From assembly GCF_900107105.1 (NCBI RefSeq), contig NZ_FNOT01000001.1, positions 248,001 through 312,000 of the forward strand: a stretch of 64,000 nucleotides of DNA, read 5' to 3'. The translations under genes were made by a program, and so were the position numbers. A model generated the notes under the pieces. It worked only from the letters and a program-made list of their open reading frames with translations, was not told the origin of the DNA and ran no database searches. How positions within the stretch are numbered: the first letter of the stretch is position 1; every line of letters begins with the position of its first letter. Below, one piece after another: positions 42,366 to 52,346 of the stretch. The stretch is from Geodermatophilus africanus (lineage in GTDB: Bacteria > Actinomycetota > Actinomycetes > Mycobacteriales > Geodermatophilaceae).

Positions 42366-43742
42366 TCAGAGCGTCCGGACGTCGGCCTCCACGGCCTCGA
42401 AGGCCTTGCGCGCGGCGATGAGCACGGGGTCCCAGACGGGCGAGAACGGCGGGGCGTAGGAGAGGTCGAGCGAGAGGATCTCGTCGACGCCCATCTCGTT
42501 CCAGATGCAGATCGCGAGCGCGTCGACGCGCTTGGCCGCCGCCTCCTTGCCGACGATCTGCGCGCCCAGCAGCCGCCCGCTGCGCCGCTCGGCGATCATC
42601 TTGACCCGGATCGGCTGCGCGCCGGGGAAGTAGCCGGCCTTGGTGGTCGAGTCGACGACGGCGGTGACGAACTCGTACCCGGCCGTCGCGGCCTCCCGCT
42701 CCGACAACCCCGTGCGCGCCGCCTCGGTCTCGCAGATCCGCGTGATGGCGGTGCCGATGACCCCCGGGAAGGTGACGTACCCGCCGCCGATGTTGATCCC
42801 GGCCACCCGGCCCTGCTTGTTCGCGTGGGTGCCCAGTGCCACCACCACCCGCTGCCCGGAGAGCCGGTGCACGGACTCGACGCAGTCGCCGGCCGCCCAG
42901 ATCCCTTCGAGGCAGGTGCGCATCCGCGCGTCGACCTCCACACCTCCCGATGTGCCGAGCGGGATCCCGGCCTCCTCGGCCAGCCGGACCGCCGGCCGCA
43001 CCCCCAGGCCGAGCACGACCAGGTCGGCGGGCAGCTCACGACCGCTGGTGGTGACGACCGCCCGCGCCCGGCCACGGGCGTCGACCTCGATGGCCGCGAC
43101 CGGGTCGGAGAGAACGAGGTCGATCCCCTCCTTGCGGACGGCGTCGGCGATGAACTCGCCCACGTCCGGGTCGAAGGTGCCGACCGGGGTGGCCGAGCGG
43201 TCGACGACGGTGACGTCGAGCCCGCGGATCCGGCACGCCTCCGCGATCTCCAGCCCGATGTAGCCCCCGCCGACGACGACCACCCGGCGCACGTCCCCGC
43301 TCTCGAGCGCGGCCCGCAGCGCCGCGCCGTCGTCCAGCGTCTGGACGCCGTGGACCCCGGCCGCGTCGATCCCGGGCACCGGCGGGCGCATGGGGACGCT
43401 GCCGGTGGCGTACACCAGCTGGTCGAACGGTTCGACGCCGCTGCCGCCGTCGGCGAGGTCCCGCCAGTGGACGACGCGCCGGTCGAGGTCGATACCGGTG
43501 ACCTCGGTGCGGATCCGGACGTCGACGCCCATCGCACGGTGCTGCTCCGGCGTGCGGGCAATCAGGTCGGCCTCGGAGTCGACGGCGTCACTGATCCAGT
43601 ACGGGATGCCGCACGCGGAGTACGACGTCGCACGCCCCCGCTCGAACATGACGACGTCGAGGTCGGGGCGCCGCTTCTTCGCCTGCGACGCGGCGCTGCC
43701 GCCCGCGGCGTCCCCACCGATCACCACCACGCGTTCAGCCAC
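42366..43742 (-). CDS. CoA-disulfide-reductase/NADH-oxidase-like flavoprotein
   Basis: A 458-residue FAD/NAD(P)H-dependent pyridine-nucleotide disulfide oxidoreductase of the single-cysteine class. FAD-binding VVIGGDAAGGSAA at the N-terminus, the lone redox Cys44 in SYSACGIPYW, the second nucleotide fold VVVVGGGYIGLEIAEA and IWAAGDCVESVHR are all visible, with a C-terminal dimerisation domain (AKRVDALAICIWNEMGVDEI). Enzymes of this class reduce CoA disulfide, persulfide or oxygen. The GTG at 43740-43742 begins the conserved AERVVVIGG. Confidence 0.88.
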   Translation of the reverse strand: MAERVVVIGGDAAGGSAASQAKKRRPDLDVVMFERGRATSYSACGIPYWISDAVDSEADLIARTPEQHRAMGVDVRIRTEVTGIDLDRRVVHWRDLADGGSGVEPFDQLVYATGSVPMRPPVPGIDAAGVHGVQTLDDGAALRAALESGDVRRVVVVGGGYIGLEIAEACRIRGLDVTVVDRSATPVGTFDPDVGEFIADAVRKEGIDLVLSDPVAAIEVDARGRARAVVTTSGRELPADLVVLGLGVRPAVRLAEEAGIPLGTSGGVEVDARMRTCLEGIWAAGDCVESVHRLSGQRVVVALGTHANKQGRVAGINIGGGYVTFPGVIGTAITRICETEAARTGLSEREAATAGYEFVTAVVDSTTKAGYFPGAQPIRVKMIAERRSGRLLGAQIVGKEAAAKRVDALAICIWNEMGVDEILSLDLSYAPPFSPVWDPVLIAARKAFEAVEADVRTL

Positions 43743-43786
43743 GTCCGGGACGGTAGGGCGTCGCGGGCCGGTCCGCCGGGCGTGAC

Positions 43787-43931
43787 GGGTCGCGGTCGGC
43801 CTGCCGTCCCGGGGTGGCGCCGTCCGGGACTCGCCGGCCGCCGACGGCGTGCGGCGGGTCGCGGTCACGGCCGGCCGCCCCCAGGTGGCGCCCGTCCCGC
43901 GACTCGCCGGCCGCCGACGGCGTGCGGCGGG
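43787..43931. repeat. imperfect tandem duplication of ~70 bp
   Basis: Two units follow each other. Their most similar parts are an exact 31-bp block at 43828-43858 and 43901-43931 (starting GACTCGCCGGCC), plus a shared GGGTCGCGGTC at 43787 and 43856. It lies just before the promoter of the proline-rich micro-gene. Confidence 0.8.
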
Positions 43932-43933
43932 GC

Positions 43934-43939
43934 TAGCGT
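43934..43939 (+). promoter_or_regulatory. -10 box giving a leaderless transcript
   Basis: TAGCGT matches the actinobacterial TAnnnT -10 box and ends six bases before the ATG at 43946, so transcription should start at the start codon. Confidence 0.55.
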
Positions 43940-43945
43940 CGGTCC

Positions 43946-44095
43946 ATGACCGTCCCGCCACCTCCCGGTCCGCAGCCACCGTCACCGACGCCGTCGCCCG
44001 TGGACCCCGTGCCCCCGCCCGAGCCGGCTCCCTTCCCCGTGCCCGGCCCTGCCGACCCGTCGGCCCCGCCGCCGTCCGGACCCCAGCCGGTCTGA
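43946..44095 (+). CDS. proline-rich micro-protein (49 residues)
   Basis: The frame from ATG 43946 to TGA 44095 encodes 49 residues, about half of them proline (MTVPPPPGPQPPSPTP at the start, then PVDPVPPPEPAPF and PSAPPPSGPQPV). It has no hydrophobic segment. The -10 box TAGCGT is ideally placed for a leaderless transcript, which supports translation. Proline-rich peptides may bind SH3-like or other modules or be structural; no function can be given. Random GC-rich DNA also yields Pro codons, so it needs confirmation. Confidence 0.45.
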   Translation: MTVPPPPGPQPPSPTPSPVDPVPPPEPAPFPVPGPADPSAPPPSGPQPV

Positions 44096-44204
44096 CGCTC
44101 GCAGGGCTGCCTGTACCGCCGTCCGTACCGCTTCCCGCCAGCCGCCTGGTGCTCCCACCCGCCCCTGCCGCGCCCGTCGGCTGGGCTGCTGGGCGGCCGA
44201 CAGC

Positions 44205-44267
44205 ACCACCGCCACCGCCACCGCCGCTGCTGTCGCCACCGCCACCGCCACCGCCACCGCCACCGCC
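44205..44267. repeat. simple-sequence CCACCG repeat
   Basis: About nine units of CCACCG in two runs, interrupted by GCTGCTGTCG. On the minus strand the same DNA would encode poly-glycine, but no supported gene uses it. Confidence 0.85.
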
Positions 44268-44339
44268 GTTGATCATGGGGTTGTGGCTGCTTGCTGCGGC
44301 GCGTCCTCGCGTGTCGTCGGCATCAACCCCATGATCAAC
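44268..44339. repeat. 16-bp perfect inverted repeat with 40-nt loop
   Basis: GTTGATCATGGGGTTG (44268-44283) is exactly complementary to 44324-44339. Its lower GC content distinguishes it from the surroundings, as if it were an inserted hairpin element or a strong terminator. Confidence 0.85.
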
Positions 44340-44458
44340 TCCCCGGGGTGGGCGCAGCGCGACACCGCCGGTCTGGGCCGGCCCCTCCGTCGGCGGCGCG
44401 CGGTGGTGCACCCGGCGTCTTGGCTGGTCAGGGCCCCGGAAGTGTCGTACCCCCGGCC

Positions 44459-44464
44459 TAGCGT
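44459..44464 (+). promoter_or_regulatory. -10-like box before an ATG
   Basis: TAGCGT with six bases to the ATG at 44471, the same layout as at 43934. The downstream frame has no support, so it may be a stranded promoter of a lost gene. Confidence 0.35.
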
Positions 44465-44794
44465 GGCGGCATGTTTTTCCGCGGCGGCTTCGGGGTCGGT
44501 CTGACGGTGACCGACCTCGCGCCGCCGACCAGCCACCACCGGCACCCGACCCGACCGACGACCCGCCGCCCTTCTGACCCCACCCACCCGACCCCCGCGA
44601 CGGGGCACCCCAGCCGGCGCCGCACGATCGGGCGAGATGCGGCTGTCGGTCAGCGACCGGTCGAGGGGGTGCGGAGGTCGTCACGCACGCCGTCCGGCGG
44701 ACCGCTGCGGGCTTCACCACGAGGGCAGTGCCGCTCCCGTCGTACGGGTCGCCCGGCGGCCCGTCCTGGTCAGGCCGCCGCCCCTTCGGGGTGG

Positions 44795-45253
44795 TCATCT
44801 CGCCTGGACCCGGGGCTCGGCCTGGACCTCACGGGCCCCGGAGAGCTCGTGGCCGGCGTCGCACACCAGGGCCAGGTGCACCGGCTCGCCGCAGTCGCGG
44901 TGCCGGAGCTCGAGCGGGACGTCGCCGTCCTCGGCCAGGTACTGGTCCCCCCACCGCATGAGAGCCACGAGCACCGGGTGGAGGTCGATGCCCTTCTGCG
45001 TGAGCCGGTACTCGTGGCGCTGCCGCTCCCCCGGCGCCTGGTACGGGACCCGCCGCAGGATGCCCTGGTCCACCAGCGTGGTGAGCCGGTCGGTCAGCAC
45101 CGCCTTGGGCGCTCCCAGGATGCGCTGGAAGTCCGCGAACCGGCGCACGCCGAGGAACGCCTCGCGCAGTACGAGCAGGCTCCACTTCTCCCCGACGACG
45201 GCCAGCGTGCCCGCGACCGAACACCGGGACCGGTCCCACACGGCTTCGCTCAC
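44795..45253 (-). CDS. HxlR-family transcriptional regulator
   Basis: A 152-residue winged-helix protein. After the N-terminal Cys (RSRCSVAGTL) come VVGEKWSLLVLREAFLGVRRF, FQRILGAPKAVLTDRLTTLVDQGIL and HEYRLTQKGIDLHPVLVALMRWGDQYL, all diagnostic. A cysteine in this position acts as a redox sensor in several HxlR regulators. The GTG at 45251-45253 was chosen because TATGCT lies exactly one spacing upstream (leaderless); a GTG at 45280 is possible. It is divergent from the GNAT gene and shares a dyad operator with it. Confidence 0.85.
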   Translation of the reverse strand: MSEAVWDRSRCSVAGTLAVVGEKWSLLVLREAFLGVRRFADFQRILGAPKAVLTDRLTTLVDQGILRRVPYQAPGERQRHEYRLTQKGIDLHPVLVALMRWGDQYLAEDGDVPLELRHRDCGEPVHLALVCDAGHELSGAREVQAEPRVQAR

Positions 45254-45272
45254 AGCAGGAGCATACCGGGCT

Positions 45273-45324
45273 GGGTTCACTTGACGAACTCACTCGACAG
45301 GAGCAAGGTTCGTCTCACGAACCC
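45273..45324. promoter_or_regulatory. candidate HxlR operator dyad
   Basis: The left half (45273-45289) GGGTTC-N5-ACGAAC is mirrored by the right half (45308-45324) GTTCGT-N5-GAACCC. The symmetry covers the shared promoter region of the HxlR and GNAT genes. Confidence 0.55.
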
Positions 45325-45337
45325 AGGGAGGCCGAGG

Positions 45338-45832
45338 ATGGATCTGCCCGTGACGACCAGGCCCGTACGGCCGGACGACGCGCCGCTGTTCTGCCGGTTG
45401 TGGGACCGGCTCTCCCCCGAGACGGTCTACCGCCGCTTCCACGCCCCGCTGCGCCGGCCACCGGCGGAGGCACACCGGCTCGTCGAGGTCGACCACGACC
45501 TGCGCGAGGCACTGGTGGCCGTCATCGGCGGCGAGGTCGTCGGGGTGGCCCGCTACGACCGCTCCCCCGCCGATCCCGGGACCGCCGACGTCGCCGTGGT
45601 CGTCGAGGACGCCTGGCAGGGCGTCGGCGTCGGCCGCCAGTTGCTCGGCGAGCTCACCGCGCTGGCCGCCCGTCGCGGCGTCCGCAGCTTCACCGCCGAC
45701 GTCCAGGCCGACAACGACCGGATGGTCGGGCTGGTCCGGCGGCTGCTGCCCGGCGCCGTCCTCACCCCCGAGCACGGCGTCTACGCCGTGCAGAGCCCCG
45801 TGCCCGGTGCGGCGGCACCCGTCGCCGCCTGA
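45338..45832 (+). CDS. GNAT-family N-acetyltransferase
   Basis: A 164-residue acetyltransferase. TTRPVRPDDAPLFCRLWDRLSPETVYRRFHAP is the N-terminal part, and VVVEDAWQGVGVGRQLLGELTALAARRG holds the acetyl-CoA pyrophosphate loop (QGVGVG). It resembles the Pat-like/ATP-grasp-associated GNATs of actinobacteria but stands alone. The acceptor is unknown. The ATG at 45338 follows GGGAGGCCGAGG. It is divergent from the HxlR regulator, which probably controls it. Confidence 0.85.
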   Translation: MDLPVTTRPVRPDDAPLFCRLWDRLSPETVYRRFHAPLRRPPAEAHRLVEVDHDLREALVAVIGGEVVGVARYDRSPADPGTADVAVVVEDAWQGVGVGRQLLGELTALAARRGVRSFTADVQADNDRMVGLVRRLLPGAVLTPEHGVYAVQSPVPGAAAPVAA

Positions 45833-45850
45833 CCAGCGAGAGGAAGCACC

Positions 45851-45991
45851 ATGTCCCTGCGCACCAGCTTCGCCGAGCACCGCCGCGCCCGCGCCCGCCG
45901 CCGCGAGGAGCGCGCCTTCGAGCGGTCGCTCGCCCGTGCCCCGACCGTCGAGTCCGCGCACGAGCTGCGGTCCCTCTCCACCCGCCGCTGA
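45851..45991 (+). CDS. small basic protein (46 residues)
   Basis: The ATG at 45851 (GAGAGGAAGCACC upstream) to TGA 45991 encodes a 46-residue Arg-rich helix: MSLRTSFAEHRRARARRREE and then RAFERSLARAPTVESAHELR. Similar short basic proteins are widespread in actinobacteria and uncharacterised. It starts 18 bp after the GNAT gene and is probably co-transcribed. The Arg-rich helix suggests nucleic-acid or membrane contact, which is an inference only. Confidence 0.6.
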   Translation: MSLRTSFAEHRRARARRREERAFERSLARAPTVESAHELRSLSTRR

Positions 45992-46000
45992 CCGCGGCGG

Positions 46001-46510
46001 TCAGCCGGCCGGCGGCCGCAGCTGCCGGTAGATGCGGGCGAGGTCGGGCAGCTGGTGGTGGGCGTTCAGCCCGCTGGGGTTGGGCACCACCCAGGTCGCC
46101 GCGCCGCCGACCCGCTCCGGCTGCAGCCCGATCGCCGCGCGCGGCCGGCCGAACCCGAGCCGGTAGGCCGTGATGCCGAGGACGGCGAGCACCCGCGGCC
46201 GGTACCGCCCCACCAGCTCGTCGAGCGCCGCCGCACCGGCCCGCAGCTCCTCGGGGGACAGCTCTGCGGCCGTCCGGGTCGGGCGGTCCACGACGTTGGT
46301 CACCCCGAGGCCGTGGTCGAGCAGCGCCATGTCCTCCTCGGGCCCCATCAACCGCGGCGTGAGGCCCGCCCGGTGGATCGCCGGCCAGAACCGGTTTCCC
46401 GGCCGGGCGAAGTGGTGGCCGCGCGCGGCCGAGGTCAGCGACGGGTTGATCCCGCAGAAGAGGACGTCGAGGCCAGGGGCGATGACGTCGCGCAGCGGCT
46501 TCCCCGGCAC
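46001..46510 (-). CDS. mug: mismatch-specific DNA glycosylase (Mug/TDG family)
   Basis: A 169-residue uracil-DNA-glycosylase-fold enzyme. Motif 1 is FCGINPS with the catalytic Asn, and motif 2 is VVPNPSGLNAH. FARPGNRFWPAIHRAGLTPR is also highly conserved. Mug/TDG enzymes excise uracil or thymine from G:U or G:T mismatches and alkylated cytosines, relevant in a very GC-rich genome prone to deamination. The ATG is at 46508-46510. Confidence 0.9.
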   Translation of the reverse strand: MPGKPLRDVIAPGLDVLFCGINPSLTSAARGHHFARPGNRFWPAIHRAGLTPRLMGPEEDMALLDHGLGVTNVVDRPTRTAAELSPEELRAGAAALDELVGRYRPRVLAVLGITAYRLGFGRPRAAIGLQPERVGGAATWVVPNPSGLNAHHQLPDLARIYRQLRPPAG

Positions 46511-46631
46511 GGCGCGAGGCTAACCGGGGACGGCGCGAGGCTGACCGCGGACGGCGCCGGGCCGCCGGGGACGGCACGGGCCCGCCCCGGCTCGGCGCGA
46601 GGCCGGCCCGGGACAGCGCACACTGGCCGGC

Positions 46632-48230
46632 ATGACCGAGCGTGCCGACGCGGCCTTCCGCCGCTTCGTCGCCGCCGAGCGCGACGACCTGCTCGCCGAG
46701 GCACTCCGGCTGATCGGCGACCCCGACCGCGCCGAGGACGCCGTCCAGCGCGCGCTGGCCCGCACCCGCTGGGAATGGGGACGGCGCGGTGCCGACCCCG
46801 CCACCACCGTCGCCGACGCGCTGCACGCCGCCGCCACCGGCCGCGGGGACGGGCAGGTCCTCGAGTCGCTCGACGAGGGTCCCCCGCCGACCCCGCCCGC
46901 ACGCTGGCGGCTCGACGCGGACGCGGCGGCCACCGACGCCCTCGCCCGCGCCCGCCGGCAGCGTCGGACCCGCACCGCCGGGCTCGCCGTCGCGGCGGCC
47001 GTCACCGTGGCGGCGGCCGCCCTCGTGGTCCCGCGACTCGGCACCGAGCCGCCCGACCCGCCGGGCGACGAGCAGCCGGCCGCCGACGTCCCCGTGCTCA
47101 CCGAGCCCACCCGCGGCTCGCTCGCCGACGACGCCGGCTTCGTCGAGGCCGCGCGCCGCGCCGACTGGGGGCCGCTGACCGCGCCGCCGGTCGAGGAGCG
47201 CCGCGTCGTGCTCGCCACCGACACCCCCGACGGCCGGGCCGTGCTGCTCGCCGGCACGGTCGACGAGGACGTCCGCGGCGTCTGGCTCACCGGCCCGGTG
47301 GGCGCCCCGCCCGACCGGCTCTCCCCATACGTGCCGCAGGAGCTGGGCCCCTACCGGCCGGCGTCCCTGGTGGTCGGCGGCCCCGGCCCGGCGACCCTCG
47401 TCGTCGTCATCGCCCCCGGCGACGAGGTCGAGGTCTCCCCGCGGCTGCAGGTCGGCCCGCGCGGGACGGTCGGCCGCACCTACGAGCCGGTCCCGGCGGA
47501 CGGCGGCCTCGCGGTCACCTCCGTGCCGACGACGACCGGCGGCGCGGGCACCAGCGTCCGGGTGCTGCGTGACGGGCAGCCGGTGCACCGCGCCGGCGCG
47601 CCCGCCCCCGACCTGCCGGCGGGCCCCGCCGACGTCCCGCCGCTGGACCCGCTGCGGCCGGCGTCCGCCGCGCCCGCCGACCGGCTGGTGGCCGAGGCGC
47701 TCGCCGACATCGCCGTCCCGCTGGGCGCCGAGCCGGCCGAGCTGCTGCCGCAGCTGCTCTGGTCGGGCACCCTGCCGATGCCCGAGGTCCCGGGCAGCGC
47801 CGTCGTCGTCGTGGGCCGCAGCCCCGGCGGCGGGCTCGTCGTCACCACCCGGGCGGGTCAGCTGGGCAGCACCGGCACCGGGCGCACCGTGCCCTGCGGC
47901 GTGCACACCCCGCCGGGCACGACCGACGTCGCCGGGCTCGTCGTGGCGCGCGTGTGCGACCTCTCCTCCCCCGAGGCCGAGCCCTCGGACGCCGGCCGCT
48001 GGCTGGTCGTCACCGCACCCGCCCCGGCCACGGCCGCCGCTGTCCTCGACGAGGGGGGCGGCGTGCTCGCCACCGTGCCGCTGCCCGACGGCGGCGGTGC
48101 CGCCCTCCTGCCGCTCGGGGCGCGCGACGTCCGCACGCTCGACGCGGCCGGCCGCGCGCTGGCGGAGGTGCCGATCAGCGCCGTCGCGACCGAGCCGTTC
48201 GGCGACTACGGCACCGGCGAGGTCCGCTAG
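46632..48230 (+). CDS. sigma-region-2-like N-terminus fused to a membrane-anchored domain
   Basis: A 532-residue protein. Residues ~7-50 ([39 protein letters not shown]) look like region 2 of an ECF sigma factor. There is no region 4. After a linker a single membrane helix lies near 114-132 ([19 protein letters not shown]), and the remaining ~400 residues are a beta-rich, Val/Gly-rich exported domain with CGVHTPPG and VARVC cysteines. So a cytoplasmic sigma-like stub is joined to an extracellular part, like a sensor or an anti-sigma scaffold. The ATG is at 46632. Its stop overlaps the convergent rnz remnant by four bases. The role is unknown. Confidence 0.65.
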   Translation: MTERADAAFRRFVAAERDDLLAEALRLIGDPDRAEDAVQRALARTRWEWGRRGADPATTVADALHAAATGRGDGQVLESLDEGPPPTPPARWRLDADAAATDALARARRQRRTRTAGLAVAAAVTVAAAALVVPRLGTEPPDPPGDEQPAADVPVLTEPTRGSLADDAGFVEAARRADWGPLTAPPVEERRVVLATDTPDGRAVLLAGTVDEDVRGVWLTGPVGAPPDRLSPYVPQELGPYRPASLVVGGPGPATLVVVIAPGDEVEVSPRLQVGPRGTVGRTYEPVPADGGLAVTSVPTTTGGAGTSVRVLRDGQPVHRAGAPAPDLPAGPADVPPLDPLRPASAAPADRLVAEALADIAVPLGAEPAELLPQLLWSGTLPMPEVPGSAVVVVGRSPGGGLVVTTRAGQLGSTGTGRTVPCGVHTPPGTTDVAGLVVARVCDLSSPEAEPSDAGRWLVVTAPAPATAAAVLDEGGGVLATVPLPDGGGAALLPLGARDVRTLDAAGRALAEVPISAVATEPFGDYGTGEVR

Positions 48231-48547
48231 GCCCGGCGCGGCACCGGCACGATCATCAGGTCCGCCGCCACCACCAGGTCGCCGTCGAACACCTCCGCCG
48301 CCTCGTCCCGGAAGCGGGACGGGTCGGGGTAGCGCTGCGAGAAGTGGGTGAGCACCAGCCGCCGCACCCCGCACTCGGCGGCCGCGGTCGCCGCCTGCCG
48401 GGCGGTCAGGTGTCCGTACGCGCGGGCCTGCGCGGCGTCCTCCTCGAGGAACGTCGACTCGACGACGAGCAGGTCCGCGCCGTCGGCCAGCGTGTGCACC
48501 GCGTCGCACAGCCGGGTGTCCATGACGAACGCGACGCGCTGCCCCAC
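48227..48547 (-). pseudogene. rnz: ribonuclease Z, C-terminal fragment
   Basis: About 105 codons of the minus strand read as the C-terminal third of RNase Z, a metallo-beta-lactamase-fold tRNA 3'-end nuclease. [34 protein letters not shown] and the HLTARQAA plus [10 protein letters not shown] motifs (zinc-binding Asp and His) are clear. The N-terminal HxHxDH half is absent: at about 48545 the sequence changes abruptly into the tail of a different gene on the other strand. A functional copy, if needed, must be elsewhere. Confidence 0.75.
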
Positions 48548-48727
48548 TGGGAGCTCATCGCCCAGCACGTGGCGCCGCACTTCCAGGGCGGCGAGATCTC
48601 GCACGCCCAGGCGACGCTGGACGTCAAGGAGCACGCGATGGGCAAGCGGGAGGACTACGCCGCCCAGCAGCTGCAGGCGGTCGCCACGATGACCGAGCGG
48701 TACGAGCAGGAGAAGGCCGGCGGCTGA
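48545..48727 (+). pseudogene. luciferase-type monooxygenase, C-terminal fragment
   Basis: The last ~60 codons ([17 protein letters not shown], then [20 protein letters not shown]) match the C-terminus of LLM-class oxidoreductases, where W-E-L-I-A-x-x-V-x-P-x-F-Q-G is typical. There is no start region. The fragment begins exactly where the rnz fragment on the other strand begins, so both were cut by one event. Confidence 0.7.
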
Positions 48728-48734
48728 CCCGCGA

Positions 48735-48769
48735 CCGGCTGCCGCCCCGGCGACCGGGGCGGCAGCCGG
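48735..48769. terminator. strong bidirectional terminator hairpin
   Basis: A 16-bp perfect stem (48735-48750 with 48754-48769) with a CGA loop lies between the luciferase-type fragment and the convergent NTF2-like gene. Confidence 0.8.
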
Positions 48770-48775
48770 CTCCCG

Positions 48776-49186
48776 TCAGCGCAGCGCGAACGAGTGGTGC
48801 TCGTGCGCGACCCGCCAGCGGCCGCCCTCCCGGCGCAGCCCGAGGGTCAGCCGCAGCCGGCGCCCGGGGTGCTCGGCCAGCTCGGCCGCGGTGCCGCAGC
48901 GCAGCAGGGCGTAGGCCCAGGCGACGTCCGCGCCGGCGGTCACGGACAGCTCGACGACCTCGAACGACGCACCGGACCGCTGCCACGCGAAGAACTCCGG
49001 CCAGGTCGCGCGGTAAGCGTCCAGACCGCGGACGCCGTCCTCCGGCGGCGGCACGTCGAACATCACGACGTCCTCGGTGTGGTCGGCCAGCACGCCGGCC
49101 AGGTCGCCGGCGTGCACGGCGCGCGCCCACCGGTGGACCAGGGTCCGGACGGCGGCCTCGTCGTCCTTCGGCTCGGTATCGGTCAT
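48776..49186 (-). CDS. NTF2/SnoaL-like protein
   Basis: A 136-residue protein of the cone-shaped NTF2-like fold. AAVRTLVHRWARAVHAGDLAGVLADHTEDVVMFD is the standard first half, and the C-terminal strands (VAWAYALLRCG, LTLGLRREGGRWRVAHEHHSF) complete it. The His-rich end HEHHSF lines the pocket in SnoaL/DUF4440 relatives. The ligand is unknown. The ATG at 49184-49186 was used. It is divergent from another NTF2-like gene. Confidence 0.82.
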   Translation of the reverse strand: MTDTEPKDDEAAVRTLVHRWARAVHAGDLAGVLADHTEDVVMFDVPPPEDGVRGLDAYRATWPEFFAWQRSGASFEVVELSVTAGADVAWAYALLRCGTAAELAEHPGRRLRLTLGLRREGGRWRVAHEHHSFALR

Positions 49187-49263
49187 GACGGTCAGACCGG
49201 CGCAGGCACGACGACTCACCGCCCGCGGTGCGGCCCGACGGCCGGAGGGGTCACGATGGCCCG

Positions 49264-49647
49264 GTGACCGACGCGCCGGACGACCTGCAGGCCGTGCTCG
49301 CCGCGGAGGACCGCCGCTACCGGGCCATGGTCGACGGCGACCTGGACACCCTCGGGGACCTGCTCGCCGACGGGCTCTGCTACACCCACTCGAGCGGCAG
49401 CCGGGACACCAAGGAGGAGTACCTGGCCAAGCTGCGGTCGCGGTACTACGTGTACCGCCGGGCCGAGCACCCGGTGGACCGGGTCGAGGTCACCGGGGAC
49501 ACCGCCATCGTGGTGGGCCGGATGGCCGCCGTGGTGGACGTCGCCGGCGTCCCCAAGACGCTGGACAACCTGGCGCTCGCCGTCTGGACGCGCGCCGGCG
49601 GGTCGTGGCGGCTGCTGGCGTACGCCCCGACGGCGCTGCCCGCCTGA
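49264..49647 (+). CDS. NTF2-like (DUF4440) protein
   Basis: A 127-residue NTF2-like protein: LQAVLAAEDRRYRAMVDGDLDTLGDLLADGLCYTHSSGSRDTKEEYL, then strands RVEVTGDTAIVVGRM and LALAVWTRAGGSWRLLAYAPT. YTHSSG is typical of the DUF4440 branch, members of which bind small molecules. The GTG at 49264 was chosen. It stands divergently from another family member, perhaps an old duplication, although sequence similarity between them is low. Confidence 0.8.
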   Translation: MTDAPDDLQAVLAAEDRRYRAMVDGDLDTLGDLLADGLCYTHSSGSRDTKEEYLAKLRSRYYVYRRAEHPVDRVEVTGDTAIVVGRMAAVVDVAGVPKTLDNLALAVWTRAGGSWRLLAYAPTALPA

Positions 49648-49687
49648 CGCCGTGACGGATGCGACACCTCCTGCAGACTCCGCAAAC

Positions 49688-49702
49688 TTGCAGACGGTGC
49701 AA
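49688..49702. promoter_or_regulatory. palindromic operator before tetR
   Basis: TTGCA-GACGG-TGCAA is a perfect dyad 10 bp before the GTG of the TetR gene, with a half-site-like CTGCAGAC further upstream. It is a good candidate for autoregulation of the tetR-efflux operon. Confidence 0.55.
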
Positions 49703-49712
49703 CGATGGCCGG

Positions 49713-51954
<2,242 letters not shown>

Positions 51955-51973
51955 CCCTGTCGTCATCGTGACG

Positions 51974-52236
51974 GCTGTGCGCTCTCGGTGGCCTCGGCGG
52001 GTGCTGGGACCACCAGGACCGCGCACCGGCGCGGGGACGCGGTTCCCAGCCGACGTCCAACCGGCTCGCCGGACCGTCTCCGGCCGGGCGGGCACGGTGG
52101 AGCCGTGGACGCCGACCGTCGCCGCGGACTGGACGCCGCCCTGGCGGTTGTGCTGCTGACGCCCACGCCGGCCGCGGGCTCCGGCTGGGACTGACGTGCG
52201 CCGCTGACCGCGTTGCGCATGTACGCGACCACGCTG
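51974..52236 (+). repeat. duplicated VanZ-remnant element, copy 1
   Basis: About 260 bp homologous to 55909-56181, in the same orientation. It consists of a degenerate hairpin (from 51974), a shared CCCAGCCGACGTCCA segment, and the VanZ-like remnant; 52164-52210 is identical over 47 bases to 56110-56156. The homology ends near GTACGCGACCACGCT. Confidence 0.85.
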
Positions 52237-52260
52237 GACACGCCACCGCGGCTGGCCGCG
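52105..52260 (+). pseudogene. VanZ-family N-terminal remnant, copy 1
   Basis: From GTG 52105 the frame reads DADRRRGLDAALAVVLLTPTPAAGSGWD and stops at TGA 52192-52194. Read through, it continues RAPLTALRMYATTLD, which is the start of VanZ-like membrane proteins (LTPA...W-W-G-x-P-x-x-E-L-R-W-Y). The stop takes the place of the expected Trp. No VanZ membrane core follows. Confidence 0.55.
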
Positions 52261-52346
52261 CTCGCCGTCACCGTCGGCGGCGGGATCGGGCTGCTGCAGT
52301 GGGTCGCCGCCGCTGGGACCGGGTGGTCTCCCCCGTCGATGCCGCG

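Larger units (their letters stand above)
44096..44794. other. low-complexity, gene-free stretch
   Basis: No supported gene. It holds a CCACCG-type repeat (44205-44267), a 16-bp inverted repeat (44268-44339) and a -10-like box (44459-44464) with an ATG at 44471. The frame from 44471 gives a His/Pro/Thr-rich sequence without family features and then runs as shadow sequence through the HxlR gene. Confidence 0.5.

Noticed and set aside
44205-44267. Repeat array considered as a CRISPR
   Set aside because: The unit is a 6-bp simple sequence without spacers or nearby cas genes.
44471-45337. Possible gene starting at ATG 44471 behind a TAGCGT box
   Set aside because: The encoded sequence is His/Pro/Thr-rich and then shadows the HxlR gene; no family or conserved end is visible.
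48776-49647. Divergent NTF2-like pair as a recent tandem duplication
   Set aside because: They share only the fold; direct sequence similarity is too low.
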